Of a stretch of DNA of 62,000 nt, positions 21,352-33,000 are shown in pieces. A model generated the notes under the pieces. That model made no database searches, was not told where the DNA came from, and saw nothing but the letters and a program-made list of their open reading frames with translations. The position numbers and the translations under genes were made by a program. The DNA is taken from the NCBI GenBank assembly GCA_009746045.1, contig RPFO01000796.1:1-62000 (forward strand), in the 5' to 3' direction. Every line of letters starts with the position of its first letter. Within the stretch, counting starts at the first letter, position 1. The stretch is from Mesostigma viride. Taxonomy: Eukaryota > Streptophyta > Mesostigmatophyceae > Mesostigmatales > Mesostigmataceae.

Positions 21352-23482
21352 TAATTAATTATCAACATCACTCCGTTGGGAGTCAATGTAGCACATATCC
21401 CTGAGAAGGGGCATATGGCTTTAAATACATCCTAGGCTACTTCATGCAAGGGTGGGAATGTAAGCTACCCGTGCTCTAGGTGCACCAGGGCACCCGCACC
21501 ACCATGCTGTCTCAGGTTCAACCCGCCTAAGGGGGGGATCCTGGCACGGGGGAGGAAGATCATCATGGCTATACAAGAGCTAGGACATGGCTTCTCGACA
21601 GAGAGAATCTCTCTGCATGGCATAGCATGGCTAAATTCTTAATGCAACATCCATGGGGGGGTCCCATTATAGGCATGGCTTGGCTAAACATAGCCAGGGC
21701 GTAGCATGGCTGTACTAGGACTAGGCTAAGGCTATGGCTGGTTGTGTACCGTGCGTTGGCGGCACGTGACTAGGTGTGTTGGCACAGCTAGGCAAACATT
21801 CTAGGCATGGCTGCCTTAGCGGCAGTGACGCCAATGGTTACAATCTAGGGCTATTGCTATTCTAGCCCGCTGGGGGCGTCCACATCTTGTGGTTGATCAT
21901 CAGGTCCCCGCCCCTCCAGTACACCTTGGGCTTCTGGGGGTCCTGCTTATGGCTGAGGTATTCCGGCCACAGGTCGCGTCGCTGCTGTTGCTGAGCGGGG
22001 GTGAGGTCGTCATCCAGCGTCCAGGTGACTGAGGTGAGGTCGTGCAACCGCTTGCGACGAGAGAGGAACCGCTGCTTATCCTCAGGGGAGGGGAAGGTGA
22101 GTAGGACTGGTGGGGGAGCCGCCTTGTCCCGTGAGTGGGGAAGGCGGTGGCACCCGCTCAGTGCTACCTCACCTACCAGGCCCATGAGGGTAAGAAGCTG
22201 GTTCTTGAGCTCGTTAGCAAGAGAGGTTGACGTCTCACCTGGCTTCTGGGGGAAGCGACGTAGCACCACTCGGCACTCGCGGCGAGCGCGGTCGGTGACC
22301 TCCCGTTGCTGGGCCTGGCGGTGGTTCTCCAGCTCCTGGAGCTTTGTGGCGATGGCGTCGGTGGTGGAGGCGGTCGATCGCTGACCGCAGCAGGTCCGCG
22401 TAGGAGAGCGGCGGGAGGTCGCCAACATCCTGCCGGGGTGGCTGGGATGCAATGGTGGCCGTCTGCTCCGCTATCTTGGGGACCTGTGTGGCCAGGGCCT
22501 CGGTGTGGGCGGTGATGGCCTCAATTAAGCTTCTTCAGGAGCACGCCACACTTGCCCTCCACCTGGTTAAGGCGAGAGACAAGTGCAGCATGCGTTTCCG
22601 AAGCCTGCGCCGCGGTGTGTAGCGCCGTGAACTGGGGTTGTAGCTTGTGGACGACCTTGGTTTCCACGTTAAAGACCCGGGCCTCGACCTTGTTGAGCGT
22701 GGTGTGCAGCGATGTCAGCTGCTCGGCCAGCGGCCAGGTCACGTGCTCCTCCAGCACTGCGCGGAGGTCATCCTTGCAGAGGGAGGAAGCCGATGGGGCT
22801 GCCGGCTGTGCGGGGGCTGGGGTGCGGACTGAGCGTGCGGGTGATGTCGGCGAGGGGGATCTGGAATTGGCTGGTCAAGATAATCAGGCGTTGTTGTACT
22901 TCGTCCAAAGCATAGAGCCAGGACATGTCTCCATTGTAGTCGATAGCCGCACCCCCCTTGTTGGGCACGAAGAGCTTCCGCTCCTGTTCGAGGAACTGGA
23001 GAACTTCACTGCATTCCTGCGGCGACAATTCTTGCCACCCGGTGAATCCGAATCGTCGGTCGCCGGGGAGGAACTAGCTGGCTCCATTTGCGAGGTTTCT
23101 TGGGCTCAGGCGAGGCGCTGGGCGATGGGGCTGCTGGCGGTGGGTTGGCGAGCCCAGGCGGCTGGGCAACAGGGCAAGAACGATGGCGAGCGGGTGGGCT
23201 GGGAGCCGGTAAGCTCCTTTTCCAAACCCCGTTTTGCTTTAGGGGTCGTCATAGCTGCCTGTCACGTGATAACTTCGGCAATACTGCATTTCAGCCGTAA
23301 CCGATTATACTGGCGGGTGCGTCTCAAAAAAGCGCATCGAATGCAAGTGGTCTGACCGAATTTGGGGCTCAGATGCAAAAGATCTGAACTTCGCCGTCTG
23401 AGCCATACCGCCGTCAGCCATTTTCGTGGCTTTTTCGGACTGAAGTCCATGCGCATGTGCGCCCATGACCCTTTGCGCATGA
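21352..23482 (-). mobile_element. ORF1-only LINE derivative with 9-bp target-site duplication
   Basis: The minus strand carries a decayed LINE ORF1 and ends in a 3' terminus (CTCCCAACGGAG..., then an AATTAATTAAT tail) shared with the full RTE-like LINE at 47938-52909. Direct repeats CTGCATCAT at 21343-21351 and 23483-23491 flank the element, as expected for target-site duplication. Continuity of a family C repeat across the two flanks supports the same boundaries. No endonuclease or reverse-transcriptase sequence is present, so ORF2 is missing and the copy is non-autonomous. About 500 bp separate the ORF1 stop from the tail. Confidence 0.75.
21862..23087 (-). pseudogene. LINE ORF1 (nucleic-acid-binding protein), frameshifted
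   Basis: Pieces of one protein lie in different minus-strand frames: 23028-22768 (a helical, EQERKLF-containing segment), 22757-22521 (heptad-like coiled coil) and 22452-21862. The last piece contains VVLRRFPQKPGE, PVLLTFPSPEDKQRFLSRR and DDLTPAQQQQRRDLW, which resemble the RRM-like and C-terminal regions of LINE ORF1 proteins. In an active element ORF1p coats the RNA in the retrotransposition particle. At least two frameshifts separate the pieces, so this is a relic. The long + strand frame at 22552-23355 is its antisense shadow. The family assignment rests on overall pattern and on the shared 3' end, not on an alignment. Confidence 0.65.
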
Positions 23483-23500
23483 CTGCATCATGCCCCAACC

Positions 23501-23922
23501 ATATCAATGAGACAACCAACACAGTCCAGAAATTAATCGGGACTCGGGAGGATCCGGACCATGGTGGTAGCTCGAGCCATATAGTAGCGGGTATTTGCGG
23601 GTATTTCCTCGAAAATGGTGGGAGGGCGATCGCAGCAATGGTGCATGCTCACCACTAGAGACACTCCCGGCCAGTTAGGCTCGAGACACACGCCCTGATC
23701 AAGCATGCTGTTTCCGGCCCATGCACCGTCTAGGTCATCTAGTCACTCTACATGTAAGCCAGCCATATAATTTCAATGCACAAGGCTACACCGGCATTTC
23801 CATCACCATTCATCTTCATCATCCTGAACGACTCGAACACGCGTTCAAGATAACGGCAGGCTCGAGCTACCATGGTCCGGATTCTCCCGATTTCCGGCCT
23901 GCGCTGGTTGTCTCCTTGATAT
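23501..23922. mobile_element. MITE-like element, family A, about 422 bp
   Basis: The left end begins ATATCAATGAGACAACC and the right end is an inverted copy finishing GGTTGTCTCCTTGATAT. Terminal similarity runs inward about 70 bp, through CGGACCATGGT and GCTCGAGCC, with mismatches. There is no coding capacity. It starts 10 bp after the target-site duplication of the preceding LINE. Confidence 0.7.
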
Positions 23923-24267
23923 AGTAGCGCTCGATAGATGTTACATCCGAGGATTTACACCTTTAAATTAACCTGCATGAGCTATACACGCAACTGTGCT
24001 GGTATTAGGAAGAGTCAAGGTGGCCTAATGCATCTATTGCGCTTCACGACTGGGCGCGAGAGATATCTGGCACCGCAACGTACTTGATACGTCAAGCTAA
24101 TTAATGCACACTTATATAATATGAAGTGAGATTCAAACTTTTAATGGCTAGCAACACGTACCAGTTACAAATGGATAGTTGCCCCAGGTTCAATGTACGT
24201 CGGCTTAACCATACTTACATTAATCAAACCAAGACGGGGCGAGACTGTCATCCTAGGACCGATTGCA

Positions 24268-24420
24268 CCTAAGTAAGTAAGTACTTGCGCGTCATGCGCA
24301 TGGGCATGCCACGGAGTACTATGTTAATCTCATTCATTAGAAAAATAAATACACGAATTAGTAATTAATTACACATTAATATCGTCAGCATCATGCACCC
24401 TGATTTCACCTAGGCCGGTG
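24268..24420. repeat. Family C dispersed repeat
   Basis: Uninterrupted copy of the repeat at 21245: AAGTAAGTAAGTACTTGCG, then GGGCATGCCACGGAGTACT, then an AT-rich stretch and ATATCGTCAGCATCATGC. It gives the empty-site form of the sequence split by the LINE at 21352. From 23923 to 24267 and from 24421 to 25149 I see nothing beyond a short CA run near 24835-24860. Confidence 0.65.
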
Positions 24421-25149
24421 CGCTACCAATGGCGGAACTGGTCAGCAGGCGTGGCACCACGTGCGCCGACCTTCCAGAATTCGGCTACTGATCGAAGCAT
24501 CACTCACAAGATTCTGTTTGGCATCTAGGGGGTACCCGGACCTGAGAAGATCTTGTACCGCAACCTAGGCCCCAAATAACTAGTCCTAATCACACAAACA
24601 ATCACAATTTCATACCAAACTACGGGACACATTCCCAAATAGAACTTGTCCCGAAATGAGTCCTAACGTCCCACGGACTATGAAAGCAAGCCTGAAAAAG
24701 CACACTTTATTTCAATGTTGCGCCCATTCGACAAAGGGCCGGGCCGCATCACTCGATCCAGAGCTCTCTCCCCGCGCGGGGGACGGTAGCCCCTACCGTC
24801 TTGTCGAGGCAACACACAACACATGTATACATGCACACACAAAAACACACACACACACATAATAATGTGCAGTCCATGCAGTCCCGTTCAACCAGTAGGT
24901 CGTTAGCCGCCTCAAACTTCAAATGTTGACCATAGGGGCCGGTACTATATGTCCCAGCCCTTGTTCACGGGCCATTGAAACCAGTTCCCCCCAGACATGC
25001 CACTCGATCAAGGACCACTCTTTATATAGCCAATCGGGACTTCCAGCGTGAGGGATTGTTTTTCATGCAACTTGATGATCCGGCGATGTGGCTAGTCATG
25101 CATGTATCCCGTCCAGCAAAAATCCAGCCTTACAGCTCGGGAGTAAGTG

Positions 25150-25375
25150 AGCCAAGCGCGTGAAGATGCATGCACTGATTAAGGCATGTGCACATGCCAC
25201 GGAGTTCCCGATGACTGTACTGTTCTTATGTACGCAGATACTTCACCCACGAAGGCAAGCTAGTACGTGGCGCGACTCACTCGCCCATGTCTGGCTCCAG
25301 CTAGTCGCAGATAGCAACTGCGCGTAATCCAGACTATCCAAGACGACTAGCGTACGCTCATGCAGCTAATGGTCA
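25150..25375. repeat. Family C dispersed repeat, right-hand portion
   Basis: About 185 bp matches, in inverted orientation, the copy at 56815-57008. Shared landmarks are CATGCCACGGAG, GATACTTCACCC, GAAGGCAAG, GGCGCGACTCACTCGCCCA and TATCCAAGACGACT. No coding capacity is seen. Confidence 0.65.
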
Positions 25376-25459
25376 ACTGATGGGCGGGGCCCATGCACGG
25401 CTCCCATGCTGAGCCTGGTCGTTGTAACTAGTTATTACATACTCTGAGCGGCCATGCAC

Positions 25460-25563
25460 CCCAGCGCATGCATGCATGCATGCATGCACGCACGCACATG
25501 CTGGCATGCATGCGTTTAGCTTTTAATTATACTTTCTGGCCTGCGCTGGCTGTCTCCTTGATA
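25460..25563. repeat. CATG-rich run and a solitary family A end
   Basis: A short GCATGCATGCATGC run is followed at 25536-25563 by the family A right end (TTTCTGGCCTGCGCTGG...TGTCTCCTTGATA). No matching left end lies nearby. Positions 25564-27008 show no gene or repeat that I can identify. Confidence 0.5.
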
Positions 25564-27008
25564 CTATCCATTTCTGGCCTTGCTTCGCTTTGCGTGCATC
25601 ACCACAAAACATCAATTTATTACAATATGTGTTCATTGAGAATGATAAATTACGGAGGTGAGATTGGCATGCAACGCAAGGAAAACCCCGAAAAGAAGAA
25701 GAACCCTGAAGAAAATAATACCAATCTGACACGGGCATGCAAGCGGATCACGCCAGCTGCACACTTGGTACAACTAACTACATAACAAAGCTACGACACG
25801 CAGTAACATCGCTGCCGGCCCACCAGGCCTGGGATCGAGGGATCTATAGACCGCATGGGTCGCGACAAAGTCGGCCCGGGTGCGGCGGAATAACATAACT
25901 GCCACGGTGCGAGTGAGGGCGAGCTAGTGACAGGCGCTGCAGCCAATAAGAGGACCACGTGCAGGCAGACCACGGGGCGGTCTTTAAAAAAATAATATGT
26001 GTGCTAGCTCTACACGGTGGAACAGCACAGACTAGTCTACCAGATGCCAACACTGCCATCGTATGCTAGGGTACATGAGTGCACTATGGGAATTTGCAGG
26101 GCCAGCCCACAGCAGCTGTGCCCCTGCTCTACCCCCTTTGGCTAGGGTGGGTGGGTGGGAGGCAAAAGAAACAACCTGCTTCCCTAGAATGGAAGCCCAC
26201 CTTTTACAGCAACCACCTGCCCAGCCAGCCCCTACATGGGTGGCTGTTGTACAGGTGCCAGCACAAAAAATTTTTGTGTGCTATACGGCGTTGCATTCTC
26301 AGCTCAGCAGGTTAGTCATAGATAAAATGAGCATAGCTCACAAATTCCTTTGGATACACATGGATAGTACATTTACAAATTAACAGTATATTACAAAACA
26401 GAATCTTTCACAGAGTTTGATGTATTCATCAATCCTCACAACATCTCAGACGTTGTGAGCACAAAGTACACAAACATATACGAAGCAAGCTATAATGAAG
26501 TGAGAAAACTACTCTTGAACACATGGTGTTCCAACGTCGTCTGAAAGGAAAGATGCGAAGGCTGCGAAAGCCTTTGGCTGCCTGCAGAGTGTAGGAAGAC
26601 TTGTATGGAGGGAGAACAGCGAAAAAAAAAAATAGCGGGGCTGACCGTACGCGTGGTGGATGGAAATGGATAGCATGGTGAGGAATACAAAATAAGCCAA
26701 CGACAGACAAAAAAGTTGCACGGGTAGTAGCATGTGCCTGGTGTATTAAATCAGCAGTGAGTCACTGAACCATCTCGCTCAGCTCACCTCACCGCCTATT
26801 GCATTCAGAACAGCGTGTTCTGTTATAGTGTTTGTGATGCTCACCCGAAAAGGGGTGAGCAGTGAAATTTCTCACAGCAGAAAGTATGCATGAAGAGAAT
26901 GCCCAACTTCCCGGGTAACAAGCTCAAACTGAGCTGCACCATGCCTTGCACCACACAGCTTGGGCTGCATGGGCGCCACTGACAAAGTTGGCCTTCTGAG
27001 ACTCGCGT

Positions 27009-30000
27009 TCAGAACTTGAATATCTCAGGGATGAAGGTCTGGTCCCTCTCAGGGATGCGCTCATACTTGATGTTCGCGTCCATGTTGGGGATGATCAGCT
27101 TCTCCTGTTCACGGCAAGTGAAGCAAGGCGTGATACATTTCCCGCAAAATGATGACATGGGGCCAAGTCCCACAGAAACATGTTACTAGTATTAAGATAC
27201 ACCCCAGAAGGGCCATTGTACAGATATCACCCCCCATGGCACTGTCATGCATACAGTGTTGCTTCCATGTCGGGAAAAACACCCCCCCTCCCCCCTCCCC
27301 CTCCCCCTCCCCCCTCCCCCCTCCCCTCCCCCTCCCCCTCCCCCCCCTCCCCCTCCCCCCTCCCCCTCCCCCCCCCCTCCCCCCCTTGCCATTTCAAAAA
27401 AGCCTCGGGCTCGTGCATGAGCATGTATATAGTTGTCTCTCTTAATAAGCAGCGCATTGAGAAAGCAACCAGGGATGCCATCCCTGAGGTATGCCATCCC
27501 AGTAGCATGCAGCAAATCGCTTATGCTCAGTCTGTGGACCATGCTCAAACTCAGATAGCGGCTCACGATATAACTAGCACATCAGTAAGCCACAGATCCC
27601 TGGTGGCCCACCGTGGGCAAATTCTCGACGTCAATACTCTTGCACCTTGGGCGCTTTCTTGCTGTCGATAAAGGTAACAAGAACAAGATCAACAATCATA
27701 ACCATGATCCTGATGATGGGTTGTGCCCTCACCTTGGGCACCTCTTTGTAGTCGATCTGGTGCAGCAGGTGGTGGATGGTGTTGAGCTGCGCGTTCTTCT
27801 TGTTGTCGGAGCGCACGACCCACCACGGCGACTGCTTCGTGTCGGTGAACCGAAGCATCTCGTCCTTGGCAATCGAGTATTCCACCCACCTGAGTGTGTG
27901 AGGGGGGGGGGGGGGGGGGGGGGAAGGGACCATGGACACAATATTTACTCATTGGTTAGCATGGACTTCTTCTTCGTTTTTTTTCTCAGTCGGTCGATGA
28001 TGCATTGCCCTGCTGATATACGCAACTGATCGCATTATTGATTGATATAAACTACCATAGTCTATTTGAAGCGAAAATGCCAAGATACGGGCATGAGACG
28101 GGCCAAAAAAAGGGAAATAGAGTGAGATAGGACCTGGCCTAGAAAGGATGAACATGGCTCCATTCTCAAGTGACATGCCCACTCACTACTCACAAGAACA
28201 CGCAACCACACCCGATCACGTCTCGCGCTAGAACGCGCCCTATCCCTCGCCTCTCGCGTGGCATTCACGACATGGTACACCCGTGTCTCACACAACAAGC
28301 ACAAGTTCGGAAACCAACCGCTTGGACAGGGCGGTGCCTTGCGACGCCGCACAAGCACAAGATGACTCTTTTCTCGCACGGCTCTCAGCCCACAACACCG
28401 TCTTTTCTGCTGCTCTGGCGCCACATCACCCACCAGTCACAAAACATGGGTAACATCGAATCCTCATCGATGACGGACTAAACGCAAGACATGCGCCGCG
28501 ATACACTCACTTCTCGCGCGACGTCACGGTCCACACGCACTCACTTCTCGCGCGACGTGAGGTCCATGACACCACTCATTTGCATCTCGCGCTGGCATTT
28601 TCACACTTGCTGCTCATGAAACACTAAGTACACTCACTGGCATTTCCACACTTGCTGCTCATGAAACACTCTGTACACTCACTGGCATTTTCACACTTGC
28701 GGCTCATGAAACACTCGTACACTCACTTCTCGCGCGACTTGAGGTCCATCGGGCTCAGCTTCCACCGCTTGTACGGGTTCTCTGCACGCTCCTGTAGCCG
28801 CCGGCCCTGCTCCTCGTACGAGACCGAGAACCAGTACTTGACGAGCACGATGCCCGCCCTGATGGCAGACAGGTCATGTGGAGGGGTGCACAATAGGAAA
28901 ACTTACATAAGGCATCAAGCAAAAATAATGATACAAAGCAGCAAATAGACCTGCGTTTCACTGGGCACACAGCCATACCATGTCGGAAGATGCGCAGAAG
29001 AAACTGCAACGATAGAAAAAAGGTGGGTCAAGAAGTCAAGACACTAACAATGGTGAAGCGGCCGTAAGCAGCAGCGATGAGGGCTGTGCGCTGGCATATT
29101 GCCAGGGAGTGTGGGCGTCGGAGGGCCAGGCCTGGCACGCGCGGGGACAATCCTGGCGCGCGTCAATGAGACCGCCAGCATGCAGGTCAACGAGAGGCGC
29201 TGGCACGGTGCCCAAAAAGCGAGGCAGTGGCTTGTGGGTGGCACATTCCACCTTTACGGCGTGCCTTGTGAAAGGATGGGCACAGAAGACGGGTGGCGCA
29301 CCCGCCAGCTGTTTAGCTTGTTCAGCGAGCTGTTTAGGAACAAGCAGGTGCTTACCTATCCATGTGGGCATGCGCTATACCGATGCAATATACCATGCGA
29401 TATATACTGTACGATGCTGTATACTAGAAGTCATCCTGTTTCCATGACTTCATCAAGAGGAGCAGCGGGGTGTACCCTGAGGACTCCTTATCGCCTACAG
29501 CGGCCACAGTTTGTGGACGGTTGCCAGGCCGACTGATTCCCCCACAGGGACTCACTACTTGACGCTGCAATTTCTTCCGCCCTGGGTGCTGCTAGCCTGT
29601 TACCCCCGTGACACCTTCCACAGGAAAAGTTCATGTACAGGAAAGAGGGCAACAAGCGACAAAGGATCCTTGTTGGATTACCGCCAAGCCGCGGTGACAG
29701 AATTCCAGCTTACACGGTGTACTAATGAGGGAGGGGCGACAACCATCCATACCAGAATGGTATGCAACCAATCATTTCTACCGGAATAGGCTGCAACCTA
29801 GGCATGTGCCGCAAGCAGCAGCGCATGTGCCGCAAACCGCCCTTGGCTTGTGCCGCAAGTAGCCCTCGGCTTCTACCTGATCAGGCTCCGCTCAAAGTCC
29901 GGAACCGTCCGCAGAAATTCCTGTCGAGGAACAAGCATAAAGGGGGTGGACAAGCATGACGGGTCGGACGCAAGCATTGTGGGATGGGCAAGCATAATGT

Positions 30001-33000
30001 ATTGGATGCAAGCATTATGGGGTGGGGGCAAGCCTAATGGGTCGGATGCAAGCAGAAAAACATGAGGTCGACACAAGCAGATTACAACAGGTGCAAACAC
30101 AGGACCAGGCCAGAGAAGAAGGGCCGCAAATGTTAGTGTCATCCCAGGTTTTCGTCACATCAAAATGACAGGGACGCCAAAGGATTACGTTGTTGGAAAA
30201 GAAACCAAGGCACAGTGGAGACATGGGCACATAAGGCCAGCGCCGCGTTGTAGAAACATATGGGTCGCAGGCACGGTCCCAAGCAGAAGAGATAGGGCAC
30301 ACACACAACAGGCATGGAATAGAGTACCTAAACGACTGGATACTCTAAATATAATGTATTATATATATTATATTATATATTATGTACTATATATTAGGTA
30401 GGCTCGGTGCTGCGGCAGGCAGCTGCCGTGCTTCTAAGGGGCAGGAATGTTTGTAGTATGATGCGGAGAAGCAGCAGCTCCCTGCTGCTGCGAGGGCACC
30501 CCTTCCCCTCTACTAGGGGGGAGGATGCCTGTTTCTACACAGCACGAGTCGCGATCGTTGCACTGGGGGCCACCTGCTGGGTAATATTCGCTGGACCCTG
30601 CCAGCCTGTGCTCAACCCTTATGGGCATTCACGGGGCCATTCAGTAACTAGCAACGCAACCCTATGTTGCGTTATTACAGCGGCTGACCCGGTCATGAGC
30701 GAGATTCTCGCCACTATATACCGTTCGCTACTTGTACCTGATTATACCTGGCTAGTTATACCTGGCCACGCACATGGTCCAATTCTAGCAGCAATATACG
30801 CAGTGATAGAATTCAATTTAGTTTTGTTATATCCTCATAAGCTGCTAGATGCAATGACCAGTCCACGTCTACTTTCTGCCGCCATACCCGGCACTTTTCG
30901 TCTAGAACTACCCAGTCCTCAATTACTACCCGCCGCCATACCCAGCTCTCAACTAATATCTACCCATTATGAGCTGATTCTCGTCCCAACAATATACTAT
31001 ACGCTACAGCACATCTAATTGTTACTACCGGGCTACCATCTAATCATCATGAGCTGAATTTCATGTAGTGATTATAGCCGTACCCGCGTCTACTTATCGC
31101 CATATCTATTATGAATGAGACAACCATCTATCGTTGCCGCACCCGGTATTCGTCGTCCGTGCAGAAGCCCATAACTTTCTCCACGCCCGCGCGGTTGTAC
31201 CAGGAGCGGTCGAACAGGGTGATCTCGCCACCTGATGGGAGCTGGGACACGTAGCGCTGGAAGTACCTGCAGGGTGACGACGGTGGTGGTGGTGGTGGTG
31301 ATTGGGGTGGAAAACACGACAAACGTGCAGGGGAGGAGGTGGGTGGGTGGGTGATAGAAATGAAAACCAACGTGCAGGGGATGAGGAGAACAGTCAGACA
31401 TGTCGGGTAGGCATGTCCCCAGAGCAGACGGTTATGAAAACCTACCCATCTGCTGCGCGACAGGTGCTTTGCAATTATAGAACAGGGGCAGCTAGTGGAG
31501 GGGACGGATGCTGGTGGTAGCGGATGGTGAGATGCACTTGGCGTGGCCACATGATGTGATGCATGGGATGCTAACGATATGAGTTTTAGTCCAATGAGAG
31601 GCTACCAAGCTATACATAGACAGTGTGATCTATTACAGCTTACCTGACCTTAGCTTACCATAGAAGTGCCACGCGCGCATCACTTACACGATCTCAGTCA
31701 GCAAGCATGCATGACAGGCCATTCGCGCACTCTGGCACCCTGCAAGTTTAAGTTTGGCACCACTTCACGTTGGCACGGGGCATACAGGGCAAGCGCGCAA
31801 CATTGTGTGCTAGTCGAACAACAACTATTAAACAAAATGGCACGTGTAAAATGTATACTGCATGGCCTGCCACCTGGCGCGCCTAGAGTATACACAACAG
31901 TACACGATGCAACCGCGTTGTAGCGCCCTTAGTGTACACGATGCAACCGCGTTGTAGCACCCTTAGTCACAGCCCACCACAGCCAGCATCCCCTACCATG
32001 GACAGGGTAGCGCATCATGTCTATTTAAGGCCCACCATTGCGGGCTCGCCTAATAGTTATTAATAGTTAAATACAACTCCAGTGTAGCACTGCTGTTACC
32101 GCGTCCAATTATAGCCCGCAATCCACGTGCTGCTGGAACATAAAGTTACAGCGGGGCACTGCTATTAGCTCTTCTGCCGCTCCTAATCTATTGCACTAAT
32201 CTATTTATAGCCCACCACTGCGACCGCTCCTTCTCCGTGGGCGTGCCGAGCGCCACCACGCGGCAGACACGCGGGTTGAGGGGCTCCGTGATGCGCTTGA
32301 TGATGCCCCCCTTTCCCGCGCTGGGGTTGCATGGAGGCACACACACACACAAATGCAGATGGACACAAAGGTAAGGTTTGCAAGTACAAGGCGGGTAAGC
32401 GTGGCAAGTACCGAGGCACGAAAGGAGCGCGAGCGGAGGCACAAACGGAAGAAGCAGATCGTTGCACCAAAGGGGCACAAAACGGGCAAAAGTGGCGGCA
32501 CAAAGGGAGGCAAGGGGAGGCAAAGGGAGGCAAGGGGAGGCAAGGGGAGGCAAGGGGAGGCAAGGGGAGGCAAGGGGAGGCAAGGGGAGGCAAGGGGAGG
32601 CAAGGGGAGGCAAGGGGAGGCAAGGGGAGGCAAGGGGAGGCAAGGGGAGGCAAGGGGAGGCAAGGGGAGGCAAGGGGAGGCAAGTGGAGGCAAGTGGAGG
32701 CAAGTGGAGGCAGGGGGAGGCAAGGGGAGGCAAGGGGAGGCAAGGGGAGGCAAGGGGAGGCAAGGGGAGGCAAGGGGAGGCAAGGGGAGGCAAGGGGAGG
32801 CAAGGGGAGGCAAGGGGAGGCAAGGGGAGGCAAGGGGAGGCAAGGGGAGGCAGGGGAGGCAGGGGGAGGCAGGGGGAGGCAGGGGGAGGCAGGGGGAGGC
32901 AGGGGGAGGCAGGGGGAGGCAGGGGGAGGCAGGGGAGGCAGGGGGAGGCAGGGGGAGGCAGGGGGAGGCAGGGGGAGGCAGGGGGAGGCAGGGGGAGGCA

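Noticed and set aside
22552-23355. 267-codon + strand frame
   Set aside because: It is antisense to the decayed LINE ORF1, whose protein-like sequence is on the minus strand.
30407-31018. 203-codon + strand frame
   Set aside because: It lies in a PPK2 intron on the opposite strand, contains degenerate internal repeats of a CCGCCATACCC segment, and shows no recognisable domain.
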